Shown: positions 16,855 to 25,822, numbered from the stretch's first letter. The stretch: DNA of 64,000 nucleotides from Arthrobacter sp. Soc17.1.1.1 (GCF_036867195.1 NZ_JBAJII010000001.1:3286001-3350000), one strand, 5' to 3'. Translations and numbers: made by a program. Notes: generated from the letters alone by a model not told the origin.

Positions 16855-18399
16855 ATGACGTACGGGAGCGCGGCACCGGAGGACGTCGAGGTCCTCGTCG
16901 TGGGAGCGGGCCCCACCGGCCTGATGCTGGCGAACTGGCTGGTGAAGCTGGGGCGGCGCGTGGTCGTGATCGACGCCAAGGACGGACCGACGGTGGAGTC
17001 CCGGGCGCTCGGCGTGCACTCGCGGTCCATGGAGATCTACGACCAGCTCGGCGTCGTCGACCGCGTGCTCGCCGAGGCCGTGCACGCCGAATCCGTCCGC
17101 CAGGGGTACGGGCGCCGCGCCTTCACGCCCGTCCCGCTGTCCGGGCTCGGGCGGGGGCTCACGCCCTACCCGGGCATCTACATGCTGGAGCAGAGCGCCA
17201 ACGAGCGGATCCTGGGCGACCACCTGCGTGTCCTCCGAGGGTCCGTCCGGTGGCGGCACCGGCTGACCGCGCTCACCCGGACCGACGACGGCGTCCTCGC
17301 CGTCGTCGAGGGTCCGGGCGGGTCGACGACGATCAAGGCCCGCTTCACGGCCGGCTGCGACGGTGCCTCCTCCACCGTCCGGACCCTGAGCGGGACGGCT
17401 TTCGAGGGGACCACCAGCCGGCAGAGCTTCTATCTCGTGGACGCGGTGGGCGTCCACGGACTGGCCCCCGCGTCCGTCAACATCCGCCAGGGCGCCACGG
17501 AGTTCCTGCTCGCGTTCCCCATGCGTCCCGCCGAGGACGGCCGGAACGGCCAGCGCCTGATCGGCGTGGCGGGTGACGAGACCCCCGCGATCACCGAGGA
17601 CGCCGCACGTCGGCGCATGGCCCAGGTCTTCGGCGTCACGTACGAGGACTCCCGCTGGTTCTCCACCTACCGCGTGCACCACCGCATCGCCGCGCACTTC
17701 CGCACCGGCCCCGTGTTCCTCGCGGGAGACGCCGCCCACGTCCATTCGCCGGTCGGCGCCCAGGGCATGAACACCGGCCTCCAGGACGCCCACAACCTCG
17801 CCTTCACGCTCGACGACGTCCTGGCCGGGCGCGCCCCGGAGACGCTCCTCGATCGGTACGAGGCCGAGCGCCGGCCCGTGGCCGTGCGCCTCCTGAAGAC
17901 CACGGACACGGTGTTCCGGGGGCTCACCTCCGGATCCAGGGCGGCGATCCTGGTCCGCCGCTACGTGCCGCGGGTGGTGCTGCCCGTCGCCATGGCCGTG
18001 CTGCCGCACCTGCCGGTCGGCCGCCGCCTCGCGGGGTACCTCGGCCAGCTCCGCATCCACTACCGCATGGACGGCGCGGGCGGGGGGCGACGCCGGGACG
18101 CCGTCGTCGGACGCCGCCTGCCGTGGACCGGCGACAACTTCGAGGTCCTCCGGGCGGCCGTTCCGCAACTGCACCTGTACGCTGCGGATACCGGCACCGA
18201 GCGTGAGGCCGCGCTCGCGGCCGGTGAACTCGGACTCCCCCTCCACACCTTCGCGACGACCGGCTCGACGCCGCTCCGGCCCGGCCTGCTGTACCTCGTA
18301 CGGCCCGACGGGTTCGTGGCAGGTTCAGCCGCTCCCGCGGAAGCGAGCACCGCGTTCCGGTCGACGCCGGAATTCTCCCCCCAGGAAGGACGACCATGA
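16855..18399 (+). CDS. FAD-dependent aromatic monooxygenase (PheA/TfdB-like)
   Basis: A 514-residue class A flavoprotein hydroxylase. The N-terminal dinucleotide motif is VLVVGAGPTGLMLANWLVKL (about 13-32), with VVIDAKDGP ending the second strand. GDAAHVHSPVGAQGMNTGLQ (about 290-309) is the FAD-ribityl motif of phenol hydroxylase-like enzymes. A thioredoxin-like C-terminal domain (about 410-514) fits PheA/TfdB/RdmE relatives. The substrate is probably an aromatic or polyketide compound. GGGAGG precedes the ATG at 16855. It sits between the PCD-VOC gene and the zinc-finger gene, overlapping the latter by ATGA. Confidence 0.85.
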   Translation: MTYGSAAPEDVEVLVVGAGPTGLMLANWLVKLGRRVVVIDAKDGPTVESRALGVHSRSMEIYDQLGVVDRVLAEAVHAESVRQGYGRRAFTPVPLSGLGRGLTPYPGIYMLEQSANERILGDHLRVLRGSVRWRHRLTALTRTDDGVLAVVEGPGGSTTIKARFTAGCDGASSTVRTLSGTAFEGTTSRQSFYLVDAVGVHGLAPASVNIRQGATEFLLAFPMRPAEDGRNGQRLIGVAGDETPAITEDAARRRMAQVFGVTYEDSRWFSTYRVHHRIAAHFRTGPVFLAGDAAHVHSPVGAQGMNTGLQDAHNLAFTLDDVLAGRAPETLLDRYEAERRPVAVRLLKTTDTVFRGLTSGSRAAILVRRYVPRVVLPVAMAVLPHLPVGRRLAGYLGQLRIHYRMDGAGGGRRRDAVVGRRLPWTGDNFEVLRAAVPQLHLYAADTGTEREAALAAGELGLPLHTFATTGSTPLRPGLLYLVRPDGFVAGSAAPAEASTAFRSTPEFSPQEGRP

Positions 18400-18737
18400 C
18401 CGGGACCATCGACACCAGCGTTCCGCCCTCCGGCACGGGCTGCAGGGACTGCGACGATTCGGGCGGCTGGTGGGTGCACCTGCGCCGCTGCGCCGCGTGC
18501 GGCCGGGTGGGGTGCTGCGACAGCTCACCGGCCCGGCATGCCTCCGCACACGCCGCGGCGGCAGGGCACGCGGTGGCCATGTCCTTCGAGCCGGGTGAGG
18601 ACTGGTTCTGGGACTACAGCACGCAGCAGTTCGTCGACGGACCGGCCCTGGCGGAGCCCACCAGCCGCCCGGAGGACCAGCCCGTGCCCGGCCCGGCGGG
18701 ACGCGTGCCCGCCGGCTGGCGCGGCCTCATCCACTGA
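18396..18737 (+). CDS. UBP-type zinc-finger protein
   Basis: A 113-residue protein built around one UBP zinc finger. CRDCDDSGGWWVHLRRC, CAACGRVGCCDSS and HASAHAAAAGHAVAMS supply the Cys/His zinc ligands, and the aromatic pocket follows in PGEDWFWDYST. In eukaryotes this finger binds the free C-terminus of ubiquitin. The bacterial versions are common in actinobacteria but have no assigned partner. The ATG at 18396 overlaps the monooxygenase stop, implying coupled translation. The last 30 residues are Pro-rich. Confidence 0.85.
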   Translation: MTGTIDTSVPPSGTGCRDCDDSGGWWVHLRRCAACGRVGCCDSSPARHASAHAAAAGHAVAMSFEPGEDWFWDYSTQQFVDGPALAEPTSRPEDQPVPGPAGRVPAGWRGLIH

Positions 18738-18844
18738 TCCGGGACGTTCACGACGCCGACGACGGTCACCTCGATCGCCTCCGTGGTCTCGCTGCCGCTG
18801 GTCATGGCGGTGGCGCTCCTCGCGGAGGGCCTGGCCCGTCCGTG

Positions 18845-19225
18845 CTACGCGGCGCCCTGGAGGGGCAGGACGCCGTCGAGGTGGGCGCGCAGGGCGCGCG
18901 GGCTGAAGGGCTTCGCCATGAAGTGGTCCGCGCCGGCGGCGAGGCACTGCTCCTCGGTGAGCTGCGGTGGCCGTGCGGAGATGGTGAGGATGTGCGCGTC
19001 CGAGCGTGCCCTGAGCCGCGGGCACAGGTCCAGGCCGTCCAGGTCCGGAAGGTTGAGATCCAGGGTGATCAGCTGCGGACGGGCCGCCTCGACGAGCCGC
19101 TGTCCCTCGGCGCCGGTGCCGGCCTCGTGCACCGTGAACTTCCGCCCCGACAGCACGATCACGAGCAGACGGCGGATGTCGGCGTCGTCCTCGATGACCA
19201 CCGCGCTGCGCTGCAGCATCTCCAT
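18845..19225 (-). CDS. Single-domain response regulator receiver
   Basis: A 126-residue CheY-like receiver without an output domain. The acidic pocket is EDD (12-14), the phosphoacceptor Asp56 in ITLDLNLPDLDG, the switch residue Ser83 in LTISARPP and the conserved Lys105 in MAKPFSPRAL. ATG 19225 begins MEMLQRSAVVIEDD; an ATG 39 bases upstream would add 13 non-conserved residues. No histidine kinase gene is adjacent. The orphan MASE1 kinase at 59792-61861 is the only kinase in the window, but a link is pure speculation. Confidence 0.82.
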   Translation of the reverse strand: MEMLQRSAVVIEDDADIRRLLVIVLSGRKFTVHEAGTGAEGQRLVEAARPQLITLDLNLPDLDGLDLCPRLRARSDAHILTISARPPQLTEEQCLAAGADHFMAKPFSPRALRAHLDGVLPLQGAA

Positions 19226-19331
19226 TGCCGAACCCCACTCCAGTACCGTGCACCAACCTGCCACCCTACCGTCCGCCCGCGGAAGGCGCCGTGGCTGCGG
19301 CGCTCCCGGAGACGGCTTGACAGGCGGGCGA

Positions 19332-19352
19332 CGGCACCGTTCCAGGGTGCCG
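19332..19352 (-). terminator. Hairpin after the Mrp operon
   Basis: CGGCACC (19332-19338) pairs with GGTGCCG (19346-19352), 27 bp past the mrpG stop on the minus strand. The stem is short, so the call is tentative. Confidence 0.45.
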
Positions 19353-19378
19353 AGTCTCCGGGAGCCCCCTGTCCCTCG

Positions 19379-19792
19379 TCAGGCTCTCCCGTCGTCGTCC
19401 TCCCGCGTGGTGGAGTCCGCTCCGCCCGTGTGACCGGGACGCGGCGGCTGCGACTCCACGGCCCGGGCGACGACGTCATCGAGCTCGTCGAGGGTGAGCA
19501 GGTCGCGGCGCAGGTGGCGCGTGCGGTAGCCCGCCCGGCCCACCATGTGTGCCGAGACGGGACTGGTGAGCAGCTGGAACACCCAGCACAGCACGAGGAC
19601 GGGCACCAGGATCCAGCTCTCGTTCTCGACGGCGAGCGCGAGCAGGAGCAGCAGGAGCCCGAGGACCTGCGGCTTGGTGGCGGCGTGCATCCGGGAGAGC
19701 AGGTCGGGGAAGCGGACGAGGCCGATCCCCGCGGCGAGGGACATGAGGGCCCCGCCGATCAGGAGTGCCGAGACGACGACGTCGTTGACCAT
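19379..19792 (-). CDS. mnhG: Mrp Na+/H+ antiporter subunit G
   Basis: A 137-residue subunit with three membrane helices. GLVRFPDLLSRMHAATKPQV is the PhaG/MnhG family hallmark. An acidic and His/Gly-rich tail of about 40 residues follows the last helix (to TTREDDDGRA). It is the last of six genes encoding a multi-subunit cation/proton antiporter that exports sodium and supports pH homeostasis. The ATG at 19792 lies five bases after the mrpF stop. All Mrp subunits are needed for activity in characterised systems. Confidence 0.9.
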   Translation of the reverse strand: MVNDVVVSALLIGGALMSLAAGIGLVRFPDLLSRMHAATKPQVLGLLLLLLALAVENESWILVPVLVLCWVFQLLTSPVSAHMVGRAGYRTRHLRRDLLTLDELDDVVARAVESQPPRPGHTGGADSTTREDDDGRA

Positions 19793-19797
19793 GGGCA

Positions 19798-20055
19798 CTA
19801 CTTCCTGTCCGTGACGAAGCGGGCCACCGTGACCGAGCCGATGAACCCGACCAGCGAGATCGTCACGAGGAGGATCAGGTTGTCCAGGTGCCGGTTCACC
19901 ACCATGTTGAGCACGAGGGCCGCCCCGATGATGGCCAGGACGACGTCGAGTGCCAGCACGCGGTCGAGGATCGACGGTCCGCGCACCGCACGGTAAAGCG
20001 CCAGGGCCGCCGCCACGGCGAGTATTCCACCGACGACATACGCGACGAGGCTCAT
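19798..20055 (-). CDS. mnhF: Mrp Na+/H+ antiporter subunit F
   Basis: An 85-residue, three-helix membrane subunit (MnhF/PhaF). The central segment RAVRGPSILDRVLALDVVL is the conserved core; the Asp in the helix interface is thought to matter for ion transport. The ATG at 20055 overlaps the mrpE stop by four bases. The protein is of normal length for the family. Confidence 0.92.
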   Translation of the reverse strand: MSLVAYVVGGILAVAAALALYRAVRGPSILDRVLALDVVLAIIGAALVLNMVVNRHLDNLILLVTISLVGFIGSVTVARFVTDRK

Positions 20056-20600
20056 GGGCGTGCCTCCTCGGCGCGGAGCGCCGCGAGGTCCCGCGCGCTG
20101 CCCATGATCCGGATGAGCCAGGCCTCCGTGGCCAGGACGTCACGGCGGACGGCCTCGGCGTCGTCGGCGCTCCGCACATTGAGACAGTGGAGATACAGCG
20201 TGGAGGTGGACCGGTCCACCTCCAGTACCAGCGATCCCGGGATGAGGGAGATGGCGTGGCCGGTGGCGGTGACCAGGAAGTCGGAGTGGCTGCGCAGGGC
20301 CACGGCCACGACGGCGTTCCGGAGCCTCGGCCCCCGGGTCACCGCGAGCCGGAAGACCTGGACGCTGGCGGTCACGAGCTGGACGAGGAACCGTCCGATG
20401 AACGGCACCAGCCAGAGGACGTTGAAGCGGCCCGTCAGCTCGACGGGCGGCAGGTAGAAGAAGTTGACGACGACGTACGCGATGACGGCCCCGAACAGGA
20501 GGGTGCCCGGGCTGAAGTCCTGCCAGAGGGCGCCCCAGACGAGCACGAGCCAGATGACGAGCGGGAGCTCGGTGACGAGGGGGATGTGCCGGCGGGTCAT
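20052..20600 (-). CDS. mnhE: Mrp Na+/H+ antiporter subunit E
   Basis: A 182-residue subunit with two or three N-terminal membrane helices (including LVIWLVLVWGALWQDFSPGT) and a cytoplasmic C-terminal half. VTATGHAISLIPGSLVLEVD is the MnhE motif, followed by LYLHCLNV. The ATG at 20600 overlaps the mrpD stop by four bases. The downstream subunit F begins by overlapping its stop, so translation is coupled through the operon. Confidence 0.92.
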   Translation of the reverse strand: MTRRHIPLVTELPLVIWLVLVWGALWQDFSPGTLLFGAVIAYVVVNFFYLPPVELTGRFNVLWLVPFIGRFLVQLVTASVQVFRLAVTRGPRLRNAVVAVALRSHSDFLVTATGHAISLIPGSLVLEVDRSTSTLYLHCLNVRSADDAEAVRRDVLATEAWLIRIMGSARDLAALRAEEARP

Positions 20601-22207
20601 CCGTCGGCTCCCGGCCCGAGGACGGCCTCGATGTAGGGGGTGCGGTCGAGCATCTCCTGGGCCGCGTCGTCGCTGAGGGCGAAGAGCGGGCCGGCGAGGA
20701 CCGTGAGGGCGAGGCCGAGGGCCACGAGGCCGATGGTGGGGCCCGTCATGGTGCCGGGCAGCAGGGTGACGGGGTCCTTGCCGGCGAACTTCCCGGTGTC
20801 GTCGCCCGTCACATGGCGCGACGTCCCCACCCGGGAGCCGTCCGCCTTGCTGGCGAGCAGGATGGGGTCGGGGTCCTCGGCGTCGGCCGGGCTGCGCCAG
20901 AACGCGCGGTTCCAGACACGCGCCATGACCAGGAGGGTGAGCAGGCTCGTGAGCACGCCTCCGGCCACCAGCACGTAGGCGAGCGGCGTCCCGAGCTCCA
21001 CGCCGGCCTGGATGAGCCCGAGCTTGCCGAGGAACCCGGAGAAGGGAGGGATGCCCGCGAGGTTCATGGCGGGCAGGAAGAACAGGAGGCCGAGGAGCGG
21101 CGACAGCTTCGCGAGGCCGCCGAGCCGGTCCACGTTCGCCGTGCCGCCGCGGCGCTCGATCAGCCCGGTCACGAGGAACAGGCTCGTCTGCACGGTGATG
21201 TGGTGCGCCACGTAGTAGACCGCGGCTCCGAGCCCGATCCGCGAGGAGATGGCCAGCCCGAACACCATGTACCCGATGTGGCTGACGAGGGTGAAGGACA
21301 GCAGCCTCTTGATGTCGGACTGGGCGAGGGCACCGAGGATCCCCACGAGCATCGTCAGCAGGGCGACCACCATGAGCAGCGAGTTGATGCGGTCGCCGGG
21401 GAACAGCAGTGTCTCCACCCGCACCATCGCGTACACGCCCACCTTGGTGAGCAGACCGGCGAACACCGCGGTGACGGGTGCGGGGGCCGTGGGGTAGGAG
21501 TCCGGGAGCCAGAAGGAGAGCGGGAAGACGGCGGCCTTGATGCCGAAGGCCACGAGCAGCATGAGGTGGAGCACCATCTGCGTCGCCGGGTCCACGGACT
21601 CCAGCTTCACGGCGAGGTCGGCCATGGTGACCGTCCCGGTGGCTCCGTAGATCATGGCGATCGCGATGAGGAACAGCATCGAGGACACCACGCTCACGAC
21701 GACGTACGTCACGCCCGCGCGGATGCGCGGCGCCGTGCCGCCCAGGGTCATGAGCACGTAGCTGGCGGTGAGGAGGATCTCGAAGCCCACGTAGAGGTTG
21801 AACAGGTCGCCGGTGAGGAAGGCGTTGGACACGCCCGCGACGAGGATCAGGTACGTGGGGTGGAAGATCGACACCGGGCCGTCCTCGTCGCCGTCGGCCA
21901 TGCCCTGGCCCGCGGCGTAGATGAGCACCGCGAGGCTCACGGCGGACGAGACCACGAGCATGAGGGCCGAGAACTGGTCCACCACGAGCACGATCCCGAA
22001 CGGCGGTTCCCAGCCGCCCAGCCGCACCGCGTGGGTCCCGGCGGACGGCGCGGCGAGGAGCATGAGGACCTCGATGAGCAGGGTCACGCTGAGGGTGGTG
22101 ATGCTGACGGCGCGCTGCGCCCGTGAGTGGCGGATGAGCAGGAACGTCACGGCGGCGCCGAGGAACGGCAGGACGACGGCGAGCGGGGCGAGGTCGGCGG
22201 CGATCAT
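20597..22207 (-). CDS. mnhD: Mrp Na+/H+ antiporter subunit D
   Basis: A 536-residue, 14-helix proton-pumping-type subunit homologous to NuoM/NuoN of complex I. FHPTYLILVAGVSNAFLTGD and the helix-7 Lys region GIKAAVFPLSFWLPDSYPTA hold the conserved charged residues. Between the last two helices lies a hydrophilic loop (about 435-490) longer than in many relatives. The gene overlaps mrpC upstream and mrpE downstream by four bases each. Subunit D is one of the two candidate ion-translocating subunits of the complex. Confidence 0.93.
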   Translation of the reverse strand: MIAADLAPLAVVLPFLGAAVTFLLIRHSRAQRAVSITTLSVTLLIEVLMLLAAPSAGTHAVRLGGWEPPFGIVLVVDQFSALMLVVSSAVSLAVLIYAAGQGMADGDEDGPVSIFHPTYLILVAGVSNAFLTGDLFNLYVGFEILLTASYVLMTLGGTAPRIRAGVTYVVVSVVSSMLFLIAIAMIYGATGTVTMADLAVKLESVDPATQMVLHLMLLVAFGIKAAVFPLSFWLPDSYPTAPAPVTAVFAGLLTKVGVYAMVRVETLLFPGDRINSLLMVVALLTMLVGILGALAQSDIKRLLSFTLVSHIGYMVFGLAISSRIGLGAAVYYVAHHITVQTSLFLVTGLIERRGGTANVDRLGGLAKLSPLLGLLFFLPAMNLAGIPPFSGFLGKLGLIQAGVELGTPLAYVLVAGGVLTSLLTLLVMARVWNRAFWRSPADAEDPDPILLASKADGSRVGTSRHVTGDDTGKFAGKDPVTLLPGTMTGPTIGLVALGLALTVLAGPLFALSDDAAQEMLDRTPYIEAVLGPGADG

Positions 22208-22710
22208 CGGGCGTCCCCCGGCCGGTCGGCGCGGGCCCCGCCGGAGCCGGGCGTCGCGGCCGGCCCGGGGGCGGAGGCGTCGTCGGAGGCGTCGTCGTCG
22301 GAGAATTCGGTGGTGTCTGCGGCGATGTCGGCGTCGTCCTCGTAGTCGTAGCTGGGCTGGTCCGCGACGCGGCGGTCCTCGGGGTCGTCCTGGACGTCGT
22401 CCTGGCGACCGAGCACCCAGGATCGGTAGATGATGCCCAGCATGAACGCCGTGACGGCGAACGTGATCACGATCGCCGTGAGGATCAGCGCCTGCGGCAG
22501 GCTGTCGGTGTAGTCCTCGGCGGGGGTCCCGGAGACGTAGAGCGGGGACCTGCCCCCTCCCCCGCTCATGGAGAGCAGGAGGATGTTCGCCCCGTTGCCG
22601 AGGAGGATCAGCCCGAGCAGCACCCGCGTGAGGCTGCGCTCGAGCAGGAGGTAGATGCCGGCGGCGAAGAAGACGGCCATGAGCACGATCAGGGTGATGT
22701 CGACGGTCAT
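22204..22710 (-). CDS. mnhC: Mrp Na+/H+ antiporter subunit C with acidic C-terminal tail
   Basis: A 168-residue subunit homologous to NuoK. Three helices lie in residues 1-105 (GLILLGNGANILLLSMSG and LPQALILTAIVITFAVTAF are the family motifs). The remaining 60 residues form a highly acidic, low-complexity tail (VQDDPEDRRVADQP, TTEFSDDDASDD, then Gly/Ala-rich). Typical MrpC proteins are about 110-120 residues, so the tail is an addition of unknown role. The ATG at 22710 overlaps the mrpA stop. Confidence 0.9.
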   Translation of the reverse strand: MTVDITLIVLMAVFFAAGIYLLLERSLTRVLLGLILLGNGANILLLSMSGGGGRSPLYVSGTPAEDYTDSLPQALILTAIVITFAVTAFMLGIIYRSWVLGRQDDVQDDPEDRRVADQPSYDYEDDADIAADTTEFSDDDASDDASAPGPAATPGSGGARADRPGDAR

Positions 22711-25703
22711 GGCCGGATCCCCTCCGTGGCGGGCGGGACGAGGGCGTCCGCCCCCGCGTCCTCCTCGACGGGATCGTCCGCCTCGCTGCGCTCGTCGATC
22801 TCGGAGCCGAGACTGCGGAGGACGTCGAGGACCAGCCCGACGACGATGATGTACACGCCGATGTCGAAGACGGTCGACGTCACGAACTTCACGTCCCCGA
22901 TCACGGGCAGCCAGAACTCCAGGATGTAGCTCTCGAGGACCGCCCCGCCGACGAGGAGCGGCGCCGCGGCGGTCAGCGACACGATGGCGAGCCCGGCGCC
23001 GAGCAGGGCGCCGGCGCTCACGGGGCTCGCCTCCGCGAGTTCGAACCGGCCTCCCGCGAGGTAGCGGACGGCCAGGGCGATGCCTGCGGTGAGCCCTCCG
23101 GCGAAGCCCCCGCCGGGCAGGTTGTGCCCGGCGACGAGCAGGTAGAGGGACAGCACGATGATGGTGTGGAAGAGCAGCCGCGTGACGACCTCGAAGACGA
23201 TCGACCGGCGCTCGGGGGCGAGGGTCCGCCCGGCGACGAGCCAGGGGTCGCGCGGGACGTCGGTGAACCGGGCCGCGAGCGCGAGCGCGGCGCCCGAGCG
23301 GCCGCGGGCGTCGAGGGGTTCCTGTCCCCTGTCCACCGACCCGTCCTCGACGCCGTCGGCCCGGCGCCGGTGGTCGCTGCGCCCCCGGATGAAGATGAGG
23401 CTGGCGACCCCGGTCGCGGCGAGGGCCAGCACGGTGATCTCGCCGAACGTGTCCCACGCGCGGATGTCGACGAGCAGCACGTTGACGGCGTTCGCGCCGC
23501 CACCCTCGTCGTAGGCCAGCTGCGGGTAGGCGAGCGAGATCGGGGCGGCGTTCCGGGAGGCCATCGCGGACATCGCGATGACGGCCATGATGCCGCCGAA
23601 CGCGATGCCCAGCCCTGCGCGCAGCAGGCGGTGCCGGCTCTCGGCGCGGTTCCACAGCCGTGCGGGCAGCGACCGCAGCGCGAGCACGAAGGCCACGAGC
23701 ACGATCGTCTCGACGAGCATCTGCGTGAGCGCGAGGTCGGGTGCCCCGTGCAGGGCGAACACCGCCGCCATGCCGTACCCGGTGATCCCGACCATGAGCA
23801 CCGCCATGAAGCGCTTGTTCGAGCGCAGCGCCGCGATGATCCCGACGATGATGGCCCCCGCCACCACGACCTGCGCCGGGGACTGCGCGATCCGGAAGGC
23901 GGTGGGCAGCGGGGCGTCGAAGATGATGAGGGCGGTCAGTGGCGTGACGACGGCGGTGGCGAGGATGACGAAGAGGTAGAAGGCCAGGGATCCGCGCTGC
24001 GTCCGTCCCGTGATCCAGACCGCGACGTCGTCGAGCACGCCGATCACCGACCGGTAGACCACTTCGGCCTCGCGCATCGACGGCAGGCGCGCCTGGAACC
24101 GCTCGAGCGGTCTGCGGGCGAGGTAGAGAGCGGCACCGGCCGCCAGCGTGAGACCCGAGAGGAGCAGCGGGAGCCCCACACCGTGCCACAGGGCCAGGTG
24201 CGGGGCGGTTCCGTCGGACACGAAGAGGGTGGCGTACGGCTGGATGACGCCGTCGAGCGGTGCCGGCCAGAGACCGAACACCACGGAGGCGACGGCGAGC
24301 AGTGCGGGCGCCAGCACGAAGGAGACACGGACGCGCTTGAAGGTGGTGCGTGCCCGGCCGTGCTTGAGTGCGAAGGCGCCCCACACGAACCGGGCGCTGT
24401 AGGCGAAGGTGAGGATCGATCCGAGCACCATCCCGCCGAGCAGCAGGGTCCCGGCGGTCCCGTCCTCCGCCCGGTGCACGAGCGCCTCGTACACCGATTC
24501 CTTCGCCACGAAGCCGAGCAGCGGCGGGACCCCGGCCATGGACCCCGCGGCCACGAGGGCGACGGCGAACAGCACGGGCGAGGTCGCCCCCACGCCGGAC
24601 AGGACGCGGAGGTCGCGGGTCCCCGACTGGTGGTCGATGATGCCGACCACCAGGAAGAGCGTCGCCTTGAAGAAACCGTGGGCGAGGAGCATGCCCAGGC
24701 CGGCGACCGCGCCGTCCTGCCCGCCGAGCCCCACCGCCATGGTGAGGAAGCCGAGCTGGCTCACGGTCCCGTACGCGAGCACGAGCTTGAGGTCGAACTG
24801 CCGCAGCGCCCGCCATCCGCCGAGCAGCATGGTCGTCATGCCGAGCACGAAGATCAGGGGGTACCAGAACGCCGTCTCGCTGAAGCCGGGGGCGAAGCGG
24901 GCCACGAGGAAGACACCCGCCTTCACCATCGCCGCGGCGTGCAGGTAGGCGCTGACCGGGGTCGGCGCCGCCATGGCCGCGGGCAGCCAGAAGTGGAAGG
25001 GCACCAGCGCCGACTTCGTGACGGCCCCGACGAGCACCAGGGCGATCGCGACGTCCACGAGCGTCCCGCGCGCCACGAGGCCCTCGGTCTCCGCAAGGAT
25101 CGCCGAGATGCGGTAGGTCCCCGCCTCCTGCCCCAGCAGCACCAGTCCCACGAGCATCGCGAGCCCGCCGAAGGTCGTGATGATGAGGGCCTGCAGGGCG
25201 GACCGGCGGGCGGACAGCCGGTGCCGGGAGTAGCCGATGAGCAGGTACGAGAGGATCGTCGTCAGTTCCCAGAAGATGAACATCAGGATCAGGTCGTCGG
25301 CGATCACGAGCCCGAACATCGCGGCCGCGAAGGCGAGGAGCTGCGCCCCGAAGGCGCCGACGTCGGGGTCGTCGTTCTTGAAGTACCGCGCGCAGTAGAA
25401 GAGCACGAGGGCCCCGACCCCGAGGATCAGGAGGCAGAGCACCGCGGCCAGCGCGTCGAGCCGGAAGGCGAGCTCGAGCTGCAGGGAGGGGATCCAGGGG
25501 ATCACGAGCGACGGCGGGGCGCCGGGCGCACCGGTCGGGGCTGCCTGGTCGGCAGAGAGGACGGCGGGCAGCTCGACGAGGAGCCACCCGAAGGCCGCCG
25601 CCGGCGCTGCGGCGAGGACGAAGAAGGCGGATCTGCCGAACCGGGCGAAGAGAAGGGGCGCTCCGAGTGCCAGCGCGAACATCGCGATGAGCACGGTGAG
25701 CAT
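22707..25703 (-). CDS. mnhA: Mrp Na+/H+ antiporter subunit A fused to subunit B domain
   Basis: A 998-residue protein, first gene of the operon. The N-terminal 450 residues are the NuoL-like MrpA channel (ELTTILSYLLIGYSRHR and ATKAALVPFHFWLPAAMAAP-like region near 225-245). The MrpA-specific middle part follows, containing HGAPDLALTQMLVETIVL. The C-terminal region of about 830-998 is the MnhB domain (HNLPGGGFAGGLTAGIAL). No separate mrpB exists, so the operon is A(B)-C-D-E-F-G. The ATG at 25703 is chosen because MLTVLIAMFALALGAP starts the first helix; an upstream ATG would add 44 basic residues. Confidence 0.92.
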   Translation of the reverse strand: MLTVLIAMFALALGAPLLFARFGRSAFFVLAAAPAAAFGWLLVELPAVLSADQAAPTGAPGAPPSLVIPWIPSLQLELAFRLDALAAVLCLLILGVGALVLFYCARYFKNDDPDVGAFGAQLLAFAAAMFGLVIADDLILMFIFWELTTILSYLLIGYSRHRLSARRSALQALIITTFGGLAMLVGLVLLGQEAGTYRISAILAETEGLVARGTLVDVAIALVLVGAVTKSALVPFHFWLPAAMAAPTPVSAYLHAAAMVKAGVFLVARFAPGFSETAFWYPLIFVLGMTTMLLGGWRALRQFDLKLVLAYGTVSQLGFLTMAVGLGGQDGAVAGLGMLLAHGFFKATLFLVVGIIDHQSGTRDLRVLSGVGATSPVLFAVALVAAGSMAGVPPLLGFVAKESVYEALVHRAEDGTAGTLLLGGMVLGSILTFAYSARFVWGAFALKHGRARTTFKRVRVSFVLAPALLAVASVVFGLWPAPLDGVIQPYATLFVSDGTAPHLALWHGVGLPLLLSGLTLAAGAALYLARRPLERFQARLPSMREAEVVYRSVIGVLDDVAVWITGRTQRGSLAFYLFVILATAVVTPLTALIIFDAPLPTAFRIAQSPAQVVVAGAIIVGIIAALRSNKRFMAVLMVGITGYGMAAVFALHGAPDLALTQMLVETIVLVAFVLALRSLPARLWNRAESRHRLLRAGLGIAFGGIMAVIAMSAMASRNAAPISLAYPQLAYDEGGGANAVNVLLVDIRAWDTFGEITVLALAATGVASLIFIRGRSDHRRRADGVEDGSVDRGQEPLDARGRSGAALALAARFTDVPRDPWLVAGRTLAPERRSIVFEVVTRLLFHTIIVLSLYLLVAGHNLPGGGFAGGLTAGIALAVRYLAGGRFELAEASPVSAGALLGAGLAIVSLTAAAPLLVGGAVLESYILEFWLPVIGDVKFVTSTVFDIGVYIIVVGLVLDVLRSLGSEIDERSEADDPVEEDAGADALVPPATEGIRP

Positions 25704-25750
25704 GGGTCTCGATCTTCCGCTGGGGGACGGTCGGGCTCCCTCCAGTCTAG

Positions 25751-25766
25751 CGAAGGAATTACTTCG
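25751..25766. promoter_or_regulatory. Near-perfect 16-bp palindrome upstream of mrpA
   Basis: CGAAGGAATTACTTCG is symmetrical except at one base pair, 48 bp upstream of the mrpA ATG and in the divergent mrpA/MFS spacer. It may be an operator for a regulator of the antiporter. Nothing in the window identifies the protein. Confidence 0.4.
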
Positions 25767-25822
25767 ACCTCCCACCGACCGCGGGCGGTGCCCGCCCCGG
25801 CGCGGCCGCGGCGGACCGGGCG

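Noticed and set aside
16366..18246. 626-codon minus-strand frame
   Set aside because: It is antisense to the monooxygenase gene with FAD motifs and shows only Arg/Gly/His-rich low-information sequence.
22204..25587. 1127-codon minus-strand frame over mnhC and mnhA
   Set aside because: Only its last 168 codons (mnhC) are real. The rest is the shadow frame of mnhA.
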